A stretch of DNA of 64,000 nucleotides, taken from NCBI GenBank assembly GCA_029207755.1, contig JARCOQ010000003.1, positions 84,649,994-84,713,993 of the forward strand. The letters run 5' to 3'. A model generated the notes under the pieces. It did no database searches. It saw only the letters and a program-made list of their open reading frames with translations, and was not told the DNA's origin. Each line of letters opens with the position of its first letter. The first letter of the stretch is position 1. A program made the position numbers and the translations under genes. This document shows, piece after piece, positions 50,811 to 63,257 of the stretch. The stretch comes from Chamaea fasciata. Taxonomy: Eukaryota; Chordata; Aves; Passeriformes; Sylviidae.

Positions 50811-53800
50811 GTGACTGTGACTATTGAGAGAAGAGACAGAATATGTGAAAGAACCATAAACCCTGCATGCTGTGTTGCAGACACAACTGCCTTTTGTTTG
50901 TACATATAGCCACTGTTACTCTTCAGCTAACAAATTTGATTTGTGGCCCTTAATATCTTCAAAGTAATGCTCTTGCTAATGGTAGTCATGTTATTGATTT
51001 TCATAGGGGCATTTTACTCCATATGAATCCATTGCTTTTAAGACAATTAATCATGCATCGCTAACTTAACTGCAATGGCAGTTTTAATGTGAATATTCAA
51101 GTAGTGCTTCACTTCAGGGTTTGTCAACAGCTACCATCTGAAGACAATTTCAAAGCCTTAAGAAACTGCTTAATATAGCTATTGGATGCTTACCAGTTCA
51201 TAAGAGCCTGCCCCAGCTGCCTTATATATTTTATGCAGAACAAAATCTTCTAATTAAGTAGATGAAAGAAAAGAATTAACATACCACCTAGGGGACTGAA
51301 CATACATGATTATTAAGCACTATAAAAAAAATATAAAAGCTTGCCCAGCTCAAAAAAATGGGGATTAAAAATGAGCTGACTGGGGGAGCAAACCATCGTT
51401 ACACTGCAACAGGGAAATTAAAGACTGCAGACAGACCTAATACCACAACTGATACTGCAGGGTTGTGCTGAAAGTGTGATATAAGATTTTTTTGAAGCAA
51501 CTGTGTGTGCTTTTTAATTTCCTGAATCCACTTTCATTTCCCTTTTTGGGATACCATTAGGTAGATTTTCTCAAAGGGCCCCACACAGCTTCCTGTGGGT
51601 GCAGTGATCCCACATCCCACCCCCATGTCTGACTGCTCCAATCCCCATTAGATAAAAAGGCCTTCATTTTAAGTTCAGATCCAACAGCTAAACAGGCAAA
51701 TGTATGTTCCCCTGACCTTCTACAAAGAGTCTTAGCAGTTCCTGTCCTGCTCTGAGCCTAAAGACTTCTACTACTTCAAGAGCAATGTTTGCTGTTTCAT
51801 CAGTGGTAGGCATGTTGCCTGCACCATCACACCAACCTCCACCTTTCTCCCACGCCCTGTGCATAGGCTGTATGTCTGGGAAGCATAGGGGTGATGAATA
51901 GAGACAAAGCACTGGTTGCAACCAAACATAGGTGCAGTTATAAAAGAGCTACCTGCCAATGCCTTTGGAATGGGGACCATGGGAAAGTGGTATTTTTTAT
52001 TTCTCGTTTAATGTGACAAACTTAATGACAGAAATTACAGATGTGGTTTGTCCATCTCAACTTCCATTACCTCCAGCTTTCATTGCCTGCCTGCAGAAAC
52101 AGTTACCTTCATCAGGGCTTTTTCCAGCTTCCCCACAAACAAATGTAAGTCTCTGACCACACCAAGAGGCTTGTTTGCTCTTTAATGGGCAACATGCACA
52201 TGAGGGATATGCTCTTGTATATTCTAACTCATACATAGGGAGGGAAGTAGCCGTCATCTCAGTATCAGAAGGATAGTCAGAACCAGAGTTAATCCATGCT
52301 AGACTGGGCTCAGACACTCACAAGTTTGAGAGTAGAGATCTGAAGCACACTTAAAAAAAAAGAGGCAAAAACTTGGAATAAATTTTGAAGAAAAACTAAT
52401 TAAATCTTTGAAGATGGATGGAAGAGCAATGCAACATATGTGTCAGATGAGCCTAACATCTTTCTTAGAAACTATAATTGATATTCTTAACTATTATTAC
52501 TATGCAATACTAAGACCAAAATTTAATTTATCTAAACATCTGTGAAACATCTGCCATACAGCCACACATGAGATAATTTTATTTTGAGCAAAACAAGTTC
52601 AAGCCATGTAGTGTAAGGATGCTTGAAGAGAGACTGTCAACATGATGGGCTGGAAGAAGGTGATGAACAAAGTTTTACAAGAACTGGATCTGGTTTAGAT
52701 TTAGCAATATTAATAGTATGAAAAGTGGACAACTGGTAAGAAAACTTGCCAAGTACACTGTCCTCAGTATGGAGGAGACTGAGAGAAGGGAGGGATTTAT
52801 AAGGACAAAAGGAATCCCAATCGGGTACCACAACACACAAGGACATGCACTTCAGCAATAGTAATAAAAATGTGCACTGCAATCTGAGAGTTCCTCAGCT
52901 GGCAACAAACACATAAAACAATCTTTGGGTGTGTGTGGATGCACACGAGTACTTACATAAACATGTACACTTGCATATACACACAAGCACGTGTATACAC
53001 AGATGTCTCCACACCTTCCATCCATGACAAAGGCAAGTGAAAGATCGTAGTGACTCCAGCATAACACGCACTGTCCTTGGGGTCTCACACAGTTACAGCC
53101 ACCTACATACAAGAGAGCTGAATTTAAACTGGACTAGCCACAGGAGAGAGATTTTAGGATGAACAGAGATACTTGCTGTGTTTAGTAGAGAGGCCTAAGA
53201 CAACTTGGTTTGTTCACTGAGCAAGACCCGCAGGAAGGACAAGGCTCCTCTGCCTCAGATCAGTAAACTCTGGAAAGGGAAAAGCTATTTCAGATGAAAT
53301 ACAACATTGGTACAACAACAACAAAAGACACAAACCAATCAGGAAAAAAATAAGATTGGAAATCAGGAGGTTGTTTCTGACCACTGGAGCCAGCAAAAGC
53401 CACAAAGTGAGGCCAAGGCAGACTCAAGGGAGGAGACAACGCAGAGAACCTTTCTGGATTGTACACATAGGAATGTCACGGGCTCAGCAGTCCATTGCAG
53501 ATGATTTAGTGGTTATAGCTGGTAATGTCTAGGTGAAGGGTGCTTCATTCTGTGATGATACCAAGGTAAATATCAAGTGACCCCAATTCCATTGCAAACA
53601 TCTCATGCAGCTCTATTATCCATAAATCAGTTAGCATACTAAAATACGTTACAGAAAGAAATCTGTTGCCAAGGGCCTTTAATAATCAATTATTTCTATG
53701 TATTTTATACTTAAATGTAAAATACCTCTGTCAAGTACCTCTTGTTTATTAATTTTTATGTGGTATATAGAAGAGAATTAGACAACTAATAAAAACTATA

Positions 53801-55359
53801 CTTACTATTTAACAATTATATTAAAGAAAAGTCTTGAAGACTTCACAGCAAACATTACATACACAAAATTACGAAGGGATAAAGGAAGCATAAATAGCAC
53901 TCTGTTGAAAGGGGAACTAGTGTTTTCTTCAATATTAGGGAAATAATTAGGGCATCTTGCCCAGCTCTTTATCAATATGGATAATAGTACAATCTCCCGG
54001 TTGTATTTGAGGCACATAAAGTTATCCAGAAACTGCAAACTCTTCTTTCAGATCAACCTTCTTGAACAGAAAGAGGTGTACAAGAATAACACTAAGAACT
54101 GTTTATCACCACTGTCTAGCTCTCTAAAACATTTTCCTTCTGTTGTGAGCATGAGTGACCTAATTCTTTTAGCAACTCTTATTTATTATAATTTAGAACT
54201 GTTTTAGCAGGGCTGTGAAGAAGCTCCAGTTTTATATCCAAGAACGGGAATATAATCAGAACTACTGTTTTCAACAGAAAAAAAATCAAATCAAGCCTGT
54301 TTCCTTCATGTGAGTTATCTGTGCATGGATTTAAATGTCACTCTTTCACTTTTATTCAAAATTTTCTAGGGATTTCAGTAGATCTGTTTCAGATCAGAGA
54401 ATTCTGAGTGGTAATTCACCTCTTTCATGGGGGTGTCTAGACACAAAACAATGGCGATATTCTTCTGCAGGCAGAGGAATAAATGGTACCTTCTAAATGC
54501 AGGGGTGCCTACAAAGTCTTTATGCCAATAAAAGCCTAAACACACCTTTGCACAACTATTTAACTATTTCTTCCTAAATTACACTATTATTATTATTATT
54601 ATTATCATAATCATTATATTCACAGAAAGCAAAATATTTTTTAAAAGAAGAAATTATTTTCACCTAAATGAATAACCACACTGACATATATTTTTATACA
54701 TATATATATTTATATATAGATGTGTGCATGTGTGTGTTCAGTATCCTCCCAGCGTGAGTAGAGATGCATGATACAGTGGAGTCAATTTTTCCTGAGAGGT
54801 AACTTCTGGCTCTGTGGCAGCTAGTAACAACATTGTTCTGGAGTGTTATTGCAATTACAACTCTGAAGAAATCATAACAAAAGTTAAGATTTTTGTATAT
54901 ATTTACAAAATTCTTCTTATCTCTGTGGGTAACATATCCTCAGGTACAGAAAGAAATGTCTTCAGTGCATTAATATTGATAGTATTATTTGCGTCTTAGA
55001 ATTATGAATGCAGGATGTTAAAAAAAATTTTAGTACTAGGAAGTGGTACGTTGCTTCAAAGATAATCCTCCAGGGATAAATCCCAAATGTCAGCTTTATA
55101 AAGCTTCATCCAGCACATAAACGTGAGAGCAGGAGGGCTGCAGGGAGTGGGGTAAAGAAGTTGCACTGTAATATAAGTTTGCAAACATGATTCTTACCTA
55201 ATTTTGTTGATTTATTTAGACTTTGCATTTTGCATCTTTAAAAGGGTTAAAGAAGTTGACACAAGACTTGGTTCCATCTGGTTTGGTCAATAAAACTGGA
55301 GATGTGAGTGCACATGAAATATAACAAGGGACCCGAAAGAGATTGTTTTCCATCCTCTA

Positions 55360-55361
<2 letters not shown>
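50811..55361. other. AT-rich unique sequence, no supported gene
   Basis: It contains a (TTA)n tract at about 54584-54606 and an AT-rich ATATAT region with GTGTGT at about 54690-54740. Frames at 51688-51980, 52057-52317, 52852-53112 and 53977-54207 are short and unsupported. Confidence 0.55.

Positions 55362-55413
<52 letters not shown>
55362..55413 (+). repeat. Homopolymer T tract (52 bases)
   Basis: An uninterrupted run of 52 T. The poly-lysine stretch in the minus-strand frame 55287-55472 is its translation. It may be the poly(A) end of a minus-strand retroposon whose body would lie to the right, but no body is recognised there. Confidence 0.95.
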
Positions 55414-58400
55414 CTCTCTGAAGGACAATTCAGTGCTGTCTGAGCTGGAGAACAGTGAACTCCTACAGTCATAAGGATCTTCTCACATCTGAAAATACCA
55501 CTACTGCTACTTATTTTTCCCTACAATTCCCTGTTTTCCTGTTGATCAAGCTGTGCTGCAGAGCCACCGGAGAAAAGTGCCACAGCTGGCTAAATTTGGA
55601 CCACTTGCTGTTCTTCAGATGGAAAAAAAAAGGGAAAAAATGTGCTCCCAAATTACTGTTTCTTTTTCCATGTCCTGGTCAAATGCAAACAGCTGCACAC
55701 TGAGAGTCACAACATTATTGTGCACTATTATAGACATACAGGAGATGCTGAGATCAGCTCCAGCATAGCCCCAAGGAGGCTCACTCGGCAGCACACGGGG
55801 TGTGACTGCACAAAGCACTCCATCCCCCAGCACTGCTGGGAACACTCTTGGTTGCTTTTGGGCAGTGACTCAGACCCAACAGCTGAAATTGCTAAGAATG
55901 AAGTAAAAAAACCCCAAAATTAGTAATATCAAGCTGAAGAGGCACTGACACAGTTTGGAAAGCAGCAGAGGAAGAAAGCATTTCAGAGAAACTGAATGGA
56001 AAAAAATGATAGACATAAAAGCAGAACACTGTCCTGAAAACATTTGGAGGGGGGGGGAGATTTTAATATTTTTTAATTTTTAAAAATATAAAAAGGAGAA
56101 AAGGCACAGAAATATTAGATTGAAAACAAAAAGCATATCTAGAAATATAGATTACTACTATCTAAACAGGGAGTATATCACCACAGGGGAGAGAAACAGT
56201 TGCAACAAACACCCAGTTTTCTAGGAAGCTGCATTCAGAGGGGATCTGAAGCTTATACAGCCTTCCAGGCCAGGGGCATATAACAAACCACCAGCTGGAC
56301 CTTTTTATCTGTATTGCAAACTCTTCTAACAGAGCAAATCAAAGGATCCATATCTCTAAAGGTTTTGCCGTGGGTAAGTCAGCTGGGAGGACCCTGGACT
56401 GGACAGGAGCAGACAGGGAGACCTCCTGTTCAGCATCCCCTGCCAGAAGTGAGGGCCCTTCCCAGCAGAGGCAGCACACCAGAAAAGCAGGGAGTATCAG
56501 CTGATGAACCTCCAGCACCCAGAAACAAGGGCAGTGTCAGCTGTGAGCTTGTCCAGCTCAGTAGGGACAAGCAGCCAAGGAAACCCAGGAGCACATCCCC
56601 AGCTGGGGTGCCCCACAGCACCCCCATTTAAGCAGCTTTTTCAGACACCCCAAACCACCTGAAAGTGAGTAACTGATACTGGTAGCACTAACCAGGGCAA
56701 GGACTATCCTGATTAATCAATAACCAGGAAATGACAGAGACCCCAGGTAGATGACTTGGAGCAAGGGGAGGAGGAGTGACCTTGGTGGGGCACTGCCAGG
56801 CATCACCCCACAGCATTCCCAGCAGCATGCAGCCCATGTCCCAGAGCATGGGGTGGCACAGGGGGTACTCCTCAGGGTGCACATGGGGCCACGTGGGACA
56901 CTGCTAGGGGCAGGGTGAGGCTGCAGCTCTGGTGTGGGCATGGCAGGTGCACCCCCTGCTCCACAGGAGGGGCTGCACATGGGCACCTGCACCCACACAC
57001 AAAGCATGGGAGGTGTAATGCACACTGCCTGGAAGGGGGGCTCTTAAATGTTGGGGCTATAAGGGCATGCTTAGAAATCTGCAGGCATTTATTAACATTT
57101 TGCAAGTGTCAAGTGCTGTGGTTTATATGACATGTAACTGATAACAGGTTAAATATGGACTGCCATTGAATCAATAAATTGCTTTAATTTCAGTTGGACT
57201 TAAACCACGTAAGCTGACCAGTTTTTCCATGCAGTAGGGCTGCATGTGCCATTGGTGCTATATGAAACCAGGACTATTTTCACCATAGTAGGAGCACTAA
57301 TTGTGACACTGGGAACACCAACTTCCACATGCAATTTTAGCATCTAACCTACCTTCCAATGTTCTCCTGATGGTGATCACTAGAACAGAGCTGTGCACAG
57401 TGCTCTTTGTGTCACGTTCCAGGGTAATTTTTTCATAGCTCAGGTTTTAAAGAGACATTTTGTCTCTTTCCAGTTTCCTGGAGTGGCTGCACAGTATTGG
57501 ATAATTTCAGATAAAAGTTTCAGTAGTGAGTAAATGAACTTGTGATTCTTAATGACAGCTGTGAGAGCTCACATCTTTGCTACTGTCATTGTGTTGCTGG
57601 ACCGTGACTGAAGAAACAACCACAATTTGATCTGTTGGAGAAATGCAGTGAAATGCAGAGTAACAGGGACTTTGTGCATATTGTCAAGGTACCTAAAATA
57701 GATGTGAGCCAGCCCTCACTCTCTGCTGACTGCTGGACAGCTAAAACTCTGATCCAAAGCAGGACATCTTCTAGATCATGAAATTATAATTTTCATACCC
57801 AAAAGTGTGAAAAAACACCGCCATGTTCCCATTATGCAGCACTATAGACTGCTGATGCTGACACTCTCCTGGGTAAATGTCAGTGTAAGCTCTGCATTGT
57901 GGACATAGTTCAGTGATGTTCTTCAGTATATTACTTTGGGAATTTAGGAAAAAGACTATGAAAGAAGAATTTCAGGTCTCAGGATGTTATGTTTCTGGTC
58001 AGGTTTCAGAAAAAGAATCCCAAATCCCAGGAGTTGGTGATGAAAATCTCCACTACAGACCTAACTAAAATAAATAGGCAAATCTGTATGATCCAGATCT
58101 GCACATGTTTGTCTCAGTGAACCATCACAATTGATCTATACACAGAAGAAAAACAATCAGAAGACTATATCTTGCTGAACACCTTATGAATATTTCTACT
58201 GCATTAAAATAAAAAAAAATAAAAATTAAAAAAAAAAAAAAAGAGAGAGAGAAGCTTGTTTTGCTAACCGAATTCTATCAGAGGAAAATGATGTATTTCT
58301 CAGGGCTACTATGAATTGACTGGAAAACTACCAACGTCCACAAAACATACGGTTTTATGTGGAATTGAAAAGTATGCCACATCCTCCATTCTGCTTCCCA

Positions 58401-58760
58401 GTTCAACAGTGAATTTGCCCTAATTTGTTAGCTACAAACACGAAATGTACTTCCATGTCTGTTGCAAACTGGGAGCTGCTCTATTTGAGCGGTGACCCCA
58501 GAACACCCCACAGCTCCCAGCATGGATTGACTCGCTCCTTCGGGCCAGAGGTGCTCCCAGTGGCACTTCACAGATCAACGCTTGCCAGCTGCAATGACTG
58601 ACTTCCTATTCTATGGAAAGAGCGGTTGGAAAATCAATAGTTCTTTGCTGATTAATAACTGATTTTTCCACTGACCAAAATGTAGCACAGGCCTCACTGC
58701 AGCAGGCAGCACAGGTCATGCATAGCTGCAGCTCCACTCTTAATGTGACGGAACTGAAAA
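55414..58760. other. Unassigned; GC-richer CpG-poor block at 56300-57020
   Basis: The 56300-57020 block is GC-richer but poor in CpG, unlike the island at 59.1 kb. It carries overlapping frames on both strands (56314-56631 plus, 56717-57025 minus) typical of base composition, and none resembles a known protein. There is a G run at about 56047-56057 and an A-rich tract ending in (GA)n at about 58208-58252. No mobile element was recognised. Confidence 0.5.
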
Positions 58761-59029
58761 TTCCTTCCTTCCTTCCTTCCTTCCTTCCTTCCTTCCTTCC
58801 TTCCTTCCTTCCTTCCTTCCTTCCTTCCTTCCTTCCTTCCTTCCTTCCTTCCTTCCTTCCTTCCTTCCTTCCTTCCTTCCTTCCTTCCTTCCTTCCTTCC
58901 TTCCTTCCTTCCTTCCTTCCTTCCTTCCTTCCTTCCTTCCTTCCTTCCTTCCTTCCTTCCTTCCTTCCTTCCTTCCTTCCTTCCTTCCTTCCTTCCTTCC
59001 TTCCTTCCTTCCTTCCTTCCTTCCTTCCT
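58761..59029 (+). repeat. (TTCC)n microsatellite, about 67 units without interruption
   Basis: A perfect tetranucleotide run of about 269 bases (GGAA on the minus strand). The Phe-Leu-Pro-Ser and Lys-Glu-Gly-Arg repeat frames over it are translation artefacts. It ends about 10 bases before CpG-rich sequence. Pure polypyrimidine/polypurine tracts of this length can form triplex DNA, and GGAA repeats can bind ETS-family factors; both are family knowledge, not shown here. Its length in the assembly may not be exact. Confidence 0.98.
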
Positions 59030-59052
59030 CTCGTTTTCTCACCTCTCCTCAC

Positions 59053-59066
59053 CTCGCCGCTTCCAT
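59053..59066 (-). other. Candidate end of a first coding exon (minus strand)
   Basis: On the minus strand an ATG at 59066-59064 sits in good initiation context (G at -3, G at +4) and reads Met-Glu-Ala-Ala before a consensus donor GAG|GTGAGG at 59053/59052. A second donor-like GAG|GTGAGA lies ten bases further on. The island to the right would hold the 5' UTR and promoter, and the (GGAA)n tract would open intron 1. An alternative minus-strand frame from an upstream ATG near 59272 is also open to the donor. No downstream exon could be identified in the window, so the gene is unnamed and could be non-coding. Confidence 0.25.
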
Positions 59067-59141
59067 TCCCGCGGCAGGGTTCCAGGACCGCAGGAGTTGC
59101 AGGAGTGGCGCAGCGCCCCCGCCCCGCCGGCCCCGCCGCCG

Positions 59142-59155
59142 TCGCCAGGTGGCGC
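59142..59155 (+). promoter_or_regulatory. CTCF-like binding motif
   Basis: TCGCCAGGTGGCGC followed by TG matches the CTCF core (CCASYAGRKGGCRS) at all but two early positions. The strong central CAGGTGGCGC part is intact. It lies inside the CpG island, forward on the plus strand. Occupancy is not shown by sequence. Confidence 0.55.
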
Positions 59156-59780
59156 TGCCGCCCGCCCTTTGCGCCCTTTGCGGTGCTGAGGGGGCCCGGC
59201 CCGGTTCGGCCGCTCCGCCTCAGGTCCCCTCCACGGTGCTCTTGCGGAGAGCGTTTTATTTTGAGCCATTTTATTTATGTTCCCATCTGTTTCATCTCGC
59301 TGCAGGCGTGGGGAAAGGACCGTCACTAACTCGAGGAAGCTGCAGGGCATCTCGCGGTCAGGCTTCCCGGGGAGGTGGTCAAGGGAAGGGGACGATGTGG
59401 CAGATAACGCTGAAGACCTCAGGTCAGGCGATGTGGGCTCTGGCGCTCCATGCACTGTCTGAAAAGTGGGGACTGGTGATTCTCTTTCATCACAGCAGCG
59501 CCAAGGGCCTGGCAAGGATGCTGGCCAAGTGCTCCGGCGTCCTGCGGCTCCGAGCAGCCACAGCGGGGCTCCTGCGTTGAGAGGCTGAAGAGCTCCTTGG
59601 GCAGGTTACCCCACGGAGCTCCGCGCTTTGCAGAGCTCTGTGGCAGGATTTCATTCGCCCCGCTTTAGGAAGAGCCTGCCCTCGCTCAGACAGCCGGGCA
59701 CACGGAGGCTGGATGCTGCACGCACGACCGCTCCCCGTCTGGCTCCGGGGCATCCGGCTATGGACAGCCGGAGCCAATGG

Positions 59781-62699
59781 CTCACAGGGGTTAAAGTCAA
59801 GGCTGTTAGAACGTCTAATCAAATATTTATTTATTATGAGCCCTTTAATTTGCTGAGGGTTTCTTCTTCTGAACTCTAAATATGTCCCTTACTAAAGTAT
59901 GTTTTCTTGCAAGGTATCCCAGCATGGATAACCAGAAATGGAGTGTTCACAACTCACATCTATGAACGCACATCAACATAAGCTTTTTCGGCTTTGCCGT
60001 TCCAGACATGCTTCATTTTCCATTTGATTTTGTTACATTTTATCCACCTGCCTGTGATTCCTATAATACCTTTCCCCAGTAGTTCAAAGACCTCTTTGGC
60101 ACCTGGATTTTTCTTCTCATGAAGGTGTTTATAAGACAGCTCTGGATCTTTCTCATAACCCCATCAGCTGGAAGGCTTGTCCTGTGCTAAGACACAAGGC
60201 CTGTCCTTGTCAAGTCTTGTTTCAGCTTCATGAGGCCTTCTGCACTTCTTAAATTTTTTCAGTAAATGAGTGTGACTGCCCTAACTTCTGGCAAACAGTG
60301 TTAGTGCGTAACATGCCAAAAGGAAACATGCACTGGGATGTAAAATTGAAGGTCCTGATTCCTGTTCACATTGGACATTGGAGACCTTCAACTAACTCCA
60401 GCAAATTACTTTTCCTTTAGATCCAATGTACAGCTCCTCTAAAACGTTGGTGTTGGAAAGGGGCCAGACTGTAAATAAGAGTTGACTCTCAATTATTTTT
60501 ATTGACTGTATACTAAACCACTGACCGTAGCTCTAGGGTTACTGCACTTTTGCTCCTTTGCAGTATTAGACTGGCACTCACATACCAAGAGTCATCTGTG
60601 GACACATCTTAGTATTTTTTAGTGAAATACATTCCATCTTGTCTTATTTAGTGAGAGCAAAGGTGCAGTTCCTGAGGGGGCTACTGCTCTGTGTTAGATT
60701 GGATATGGGAGTACTGACTGACTTCTCTCCAACCCTACCTTGGCATAACTTCTTTCATCCCTTCAGTGGGTACACAGGCCTGATTTATGTCAGCATTAAT
60801 AAAATAAGAATCAGATCTGCTGCTTGTGCCCTAAATTTCCATTACCCTGGACCACCTGCTAAGACATCCTTGCTTCTGCATTCAGAAATTTCCTTTGTTC
60901 CCTTTCAATACGCCATTAGTAACAGCTAAATAGGGGGGCTGAAAGGCGATAAATACATCTGCATTTCTAAGCATGGCTGATGCTTTCTTTCCTTAAAATT
61001 ACTAACATGTGGCATCCATTTGCCTGAGTCATTAATTCCCCTTTTACGGAGACTGCCTCTGTTATTTTTATGCTTTGTCCTTGATGTTTGCTTACACTGT
61101 CCCTGTTTTCCATGTCAGAGAGCACAAGGTGCTGTACCCCATTAAGGATGACTAATACACAGAGAGAGGAAAAAAGAGAAAGATTAAACCAGAAAGAAAT
61201 GCATACTAAAACCATCACAGAGTACTTAACTGAAAAACCCCGCTGCTCACATGAAAGTAGTCTGGGAAAGGAGACTATTAGAAAATGAATGCACATGACT
61301 GAGGTGGAAATACAATTAAACCACCAGAGTAAAATAACAGAAAATGTAGTAGTAAGGTTAATAATAAACTCACGTCATGAAAGCATGAAGTGTAGAAGGG
61401 AAGTTGCACTGCCAGTTATCATCTCTTTATTAGGAAACTCATTAAAATGAGAGCAGTACCACTCCTTTAAATGGAAAATTTGAATGGGCATGAGCAACAC
61501 CCAACCGGCAAGAGGCAGCCATGTCCAGGAGAACTCTACAGAGATGTAAAGAAATGATGATCCTGCTGCAGATGCTAATGCAATATTTTCATTAATTGGT
61601 TTATGCACTTATGGTGCATGTGCATCACAAGCACAGCTTATTGCTCACTACTACTCCCTTGGCTTCCTTTTATCTCATTCTGCCTCACCTACCTTGAAAT
61701 TTAAAGCCCTATATTTCAATTTCATGACACGACAATCTGTAGAAAAATCTTTGCTCCTCTCTGCTTCAATCATCCCAGCTCATCTGATTCCTGCTTCACC
61801 AGTACTCAGCTCTCTTCATATTGCCTGTCCCAGTTTTATGGTTTGCACTCCCAAATCCTCTTCTTAAATTTATTTTCCCCTGCCTCTGCCTCTACTTAGA
61901 AGCTAACTCCATGCACTTGGTTCCTTGTGCAGCTGGATCACCTTGTGTCAGGAGTTGGGGATGTTAATAGACTGGAGAAATCAGGAATCTTGTGGTGGGC
62001 AAGAAGGGGACTAGGGATGGGGATAAGCATAAATGTGGCTGCCTGCATAGCTTTTTCCCAGTATAAAAGCCAATAACAGTGAAATAAAAATTTTGATGAA
62101 AGCAACACATTTACAAAAGCATTTCAGGTCTGTTTTTTATTAAAAGCGAAGGCTCTGTCAATACAATTTTCTGAGGCTCAAAGACCTTTAAATAATTAGA
62201 ATAACTCTTCTGCATCTAATTTGAAAAGTGCAAGGGTTGCCAAAATAGATGTTGTTTCCATGTATTCCTCTGTGGGTATATATTATAAGCACACATCAAA
62301 TATGCATTTATATTGGGAGCTTGTAATCCTTAGCTGTAATTCTCCAACTACAAATTCCCAAGCTAAGGATACCAGTGCAAAATTTCACAATAATTGTGTT
62401 TTTTTCTTTTTTTTACCATTACAACAATGTTTTAAAACAATATAGCTACGGTGCCAAATGACAAGTCATCTTCAAATTGCTTTTAAACCCAAATGTTAAG
62501 CACCCAGGGAGGCTTACAAATACAGAGTTGGGGTTGAGTGCACCATTCCCAATGACCTTCCTAGCCCTTCCAAAACCTTGTTCAATGCTGTGAAAAGTGC
62601 ATCTGCTTTGAGTAGGAGATTCTCACATTCTATGCACTTTCTAGGTGTAGAAGACGATTGTCTCCATGTTTATCTGCTGTACCATTCTGTACATTCAGA
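59781..62699. other. Unique sequence between the island and the ERV
   Basis: No gene or recognisable element was found. Frames at 60639-60929, 60967-61296, 61375-61608 and 62221-62445 are short and unsupported. The sequence returns to AT-rich, CpG-poor composition right after the island. Confidence 0.5.
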
Positions 62700-63257
62700 T
62701 GGTGAATAATGTCGTGGGCTTATCCATGGCCACATGCTTTGGGGTGTTCAAGCATGACCTCACTGGTCACAGCCAATGACACTCCAAGGTGTATCTTCTC
62801 CAGTGTGGCCTCATCCTTAGGTCACATCCCTTCAGAGCTGCAACTGCTGCAGCACAGATATTTCGGGTGTCCTGCTCCCACACTGACTCATGTACCGGTC
62901 AGAGTCTCTTCAACTCAAGCTCTCACCAAATTCCAGCCTGTCCAGTACAGCAGCACAGAAACAGCAACGATGCCCTGGCCATCAGCCAGCCCAGGCTGTT
63001 ATCAAAATGTTCCCAAGCACAGCAGAATAAGATGATAAGCAGCACAGCAGCACAGCAAGCAGCGAAAGCAGAAAGCAGCTGCTAACGAGCACTCGGCTCT
63101 GGTACACAGTCAGGCCAGTGAGCCTCATGGCAAGCACAGAAGCCTGCCCATTAATAGCTAAACAGCAAGAACAGCTACAAATTCAATCCAGCACATTCTA
63201 ATCAAATCTGTCATTATCGTGGACACTTTCAGCCTCATGTTGGGCACCAAATAGGAA
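62700..63257 (-). mobile_element. Retroviral leader (5' untranslated interior) of a truncated ERV
   Basis: This lies directly interior to the U5 end of the minus-strand LTR and begins with the primer binding site. It is rich in CAG/CTG-like triplets (about 63020-63080) and resembles the non-coding leader between LTR and gag in avian ERVs. No gag, pol or env sequence was recognised beyond it, so the provirus is truncated or decayed. The left limit is an estimate. Plus-strand frames at 62709-63085 are antisense to it. Confidence 0.5.
63232..63249 (-). other. Primer binding site, tRNA-Lys type
   Basis: The minus strand reads TGGTGCCCAACATGAGGC, differing from the lysine-type (Lys-1,2) primer binding site at three positions, all transitions and two of them at CpG. 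It is separated from the LTR end by 8 bases (63250-63257), more than the usual 0-4, suggesting a small insertion. It identifies the neighbouring LTR as a 5' LTR. Confidence 0.65.

Larger units (their letters stand above)
59040..59780. promoter_or_regulatory. CpG island, candidate promoter
   Basis: This is the only segment with dense CpG dinucleotides; the rest of the window is strongly CpG-depleted. Landmarks are GC boxes (CCCCGCCCC-like) at about 59115-59140, a CTCF-like motif at 59142-59155, and CCAAT at 59774-59778 on the right flank. There is no obvious TATA box, as in many CpG-island promoters. Open frames cross it in several frames on both strands (59149-59580 plus, 59039-59515 minus), which is normal for GC-rich DNA; none resembles a protein I know. 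Splice-site evidence favours a minus-strand transcript (see the next entry). A plus-strand acceptor-like TCTCGCTGCAG ends at 59305, so a plus-strand exon cannot be ruled out. Confidence 0.7.

Noticed and set aside
56314..57105. Cluster of frames on both strands in a GC-richer block
   Set aside because: Overlapping frames on both strands, CpG-poor, no family resemblance and no splice context; explained by base composition.
58718..59329. 203-codon plus-strand frame of Phe-Leu-Pro-Ser repeats and the matching minus-strand Lys-Glu-Gly-Arg frames
   Set aside because: They are translations of the TTCC microsatellite in different frames and strands, not genes.
59149..59580. 143-codon plus-strand frame in the CpG island
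   Set aside because: GC-rich DNA gives long frames by chance; no family resemblance, and frames of equal length exist on the other strand. Kept only as part of the island entry.
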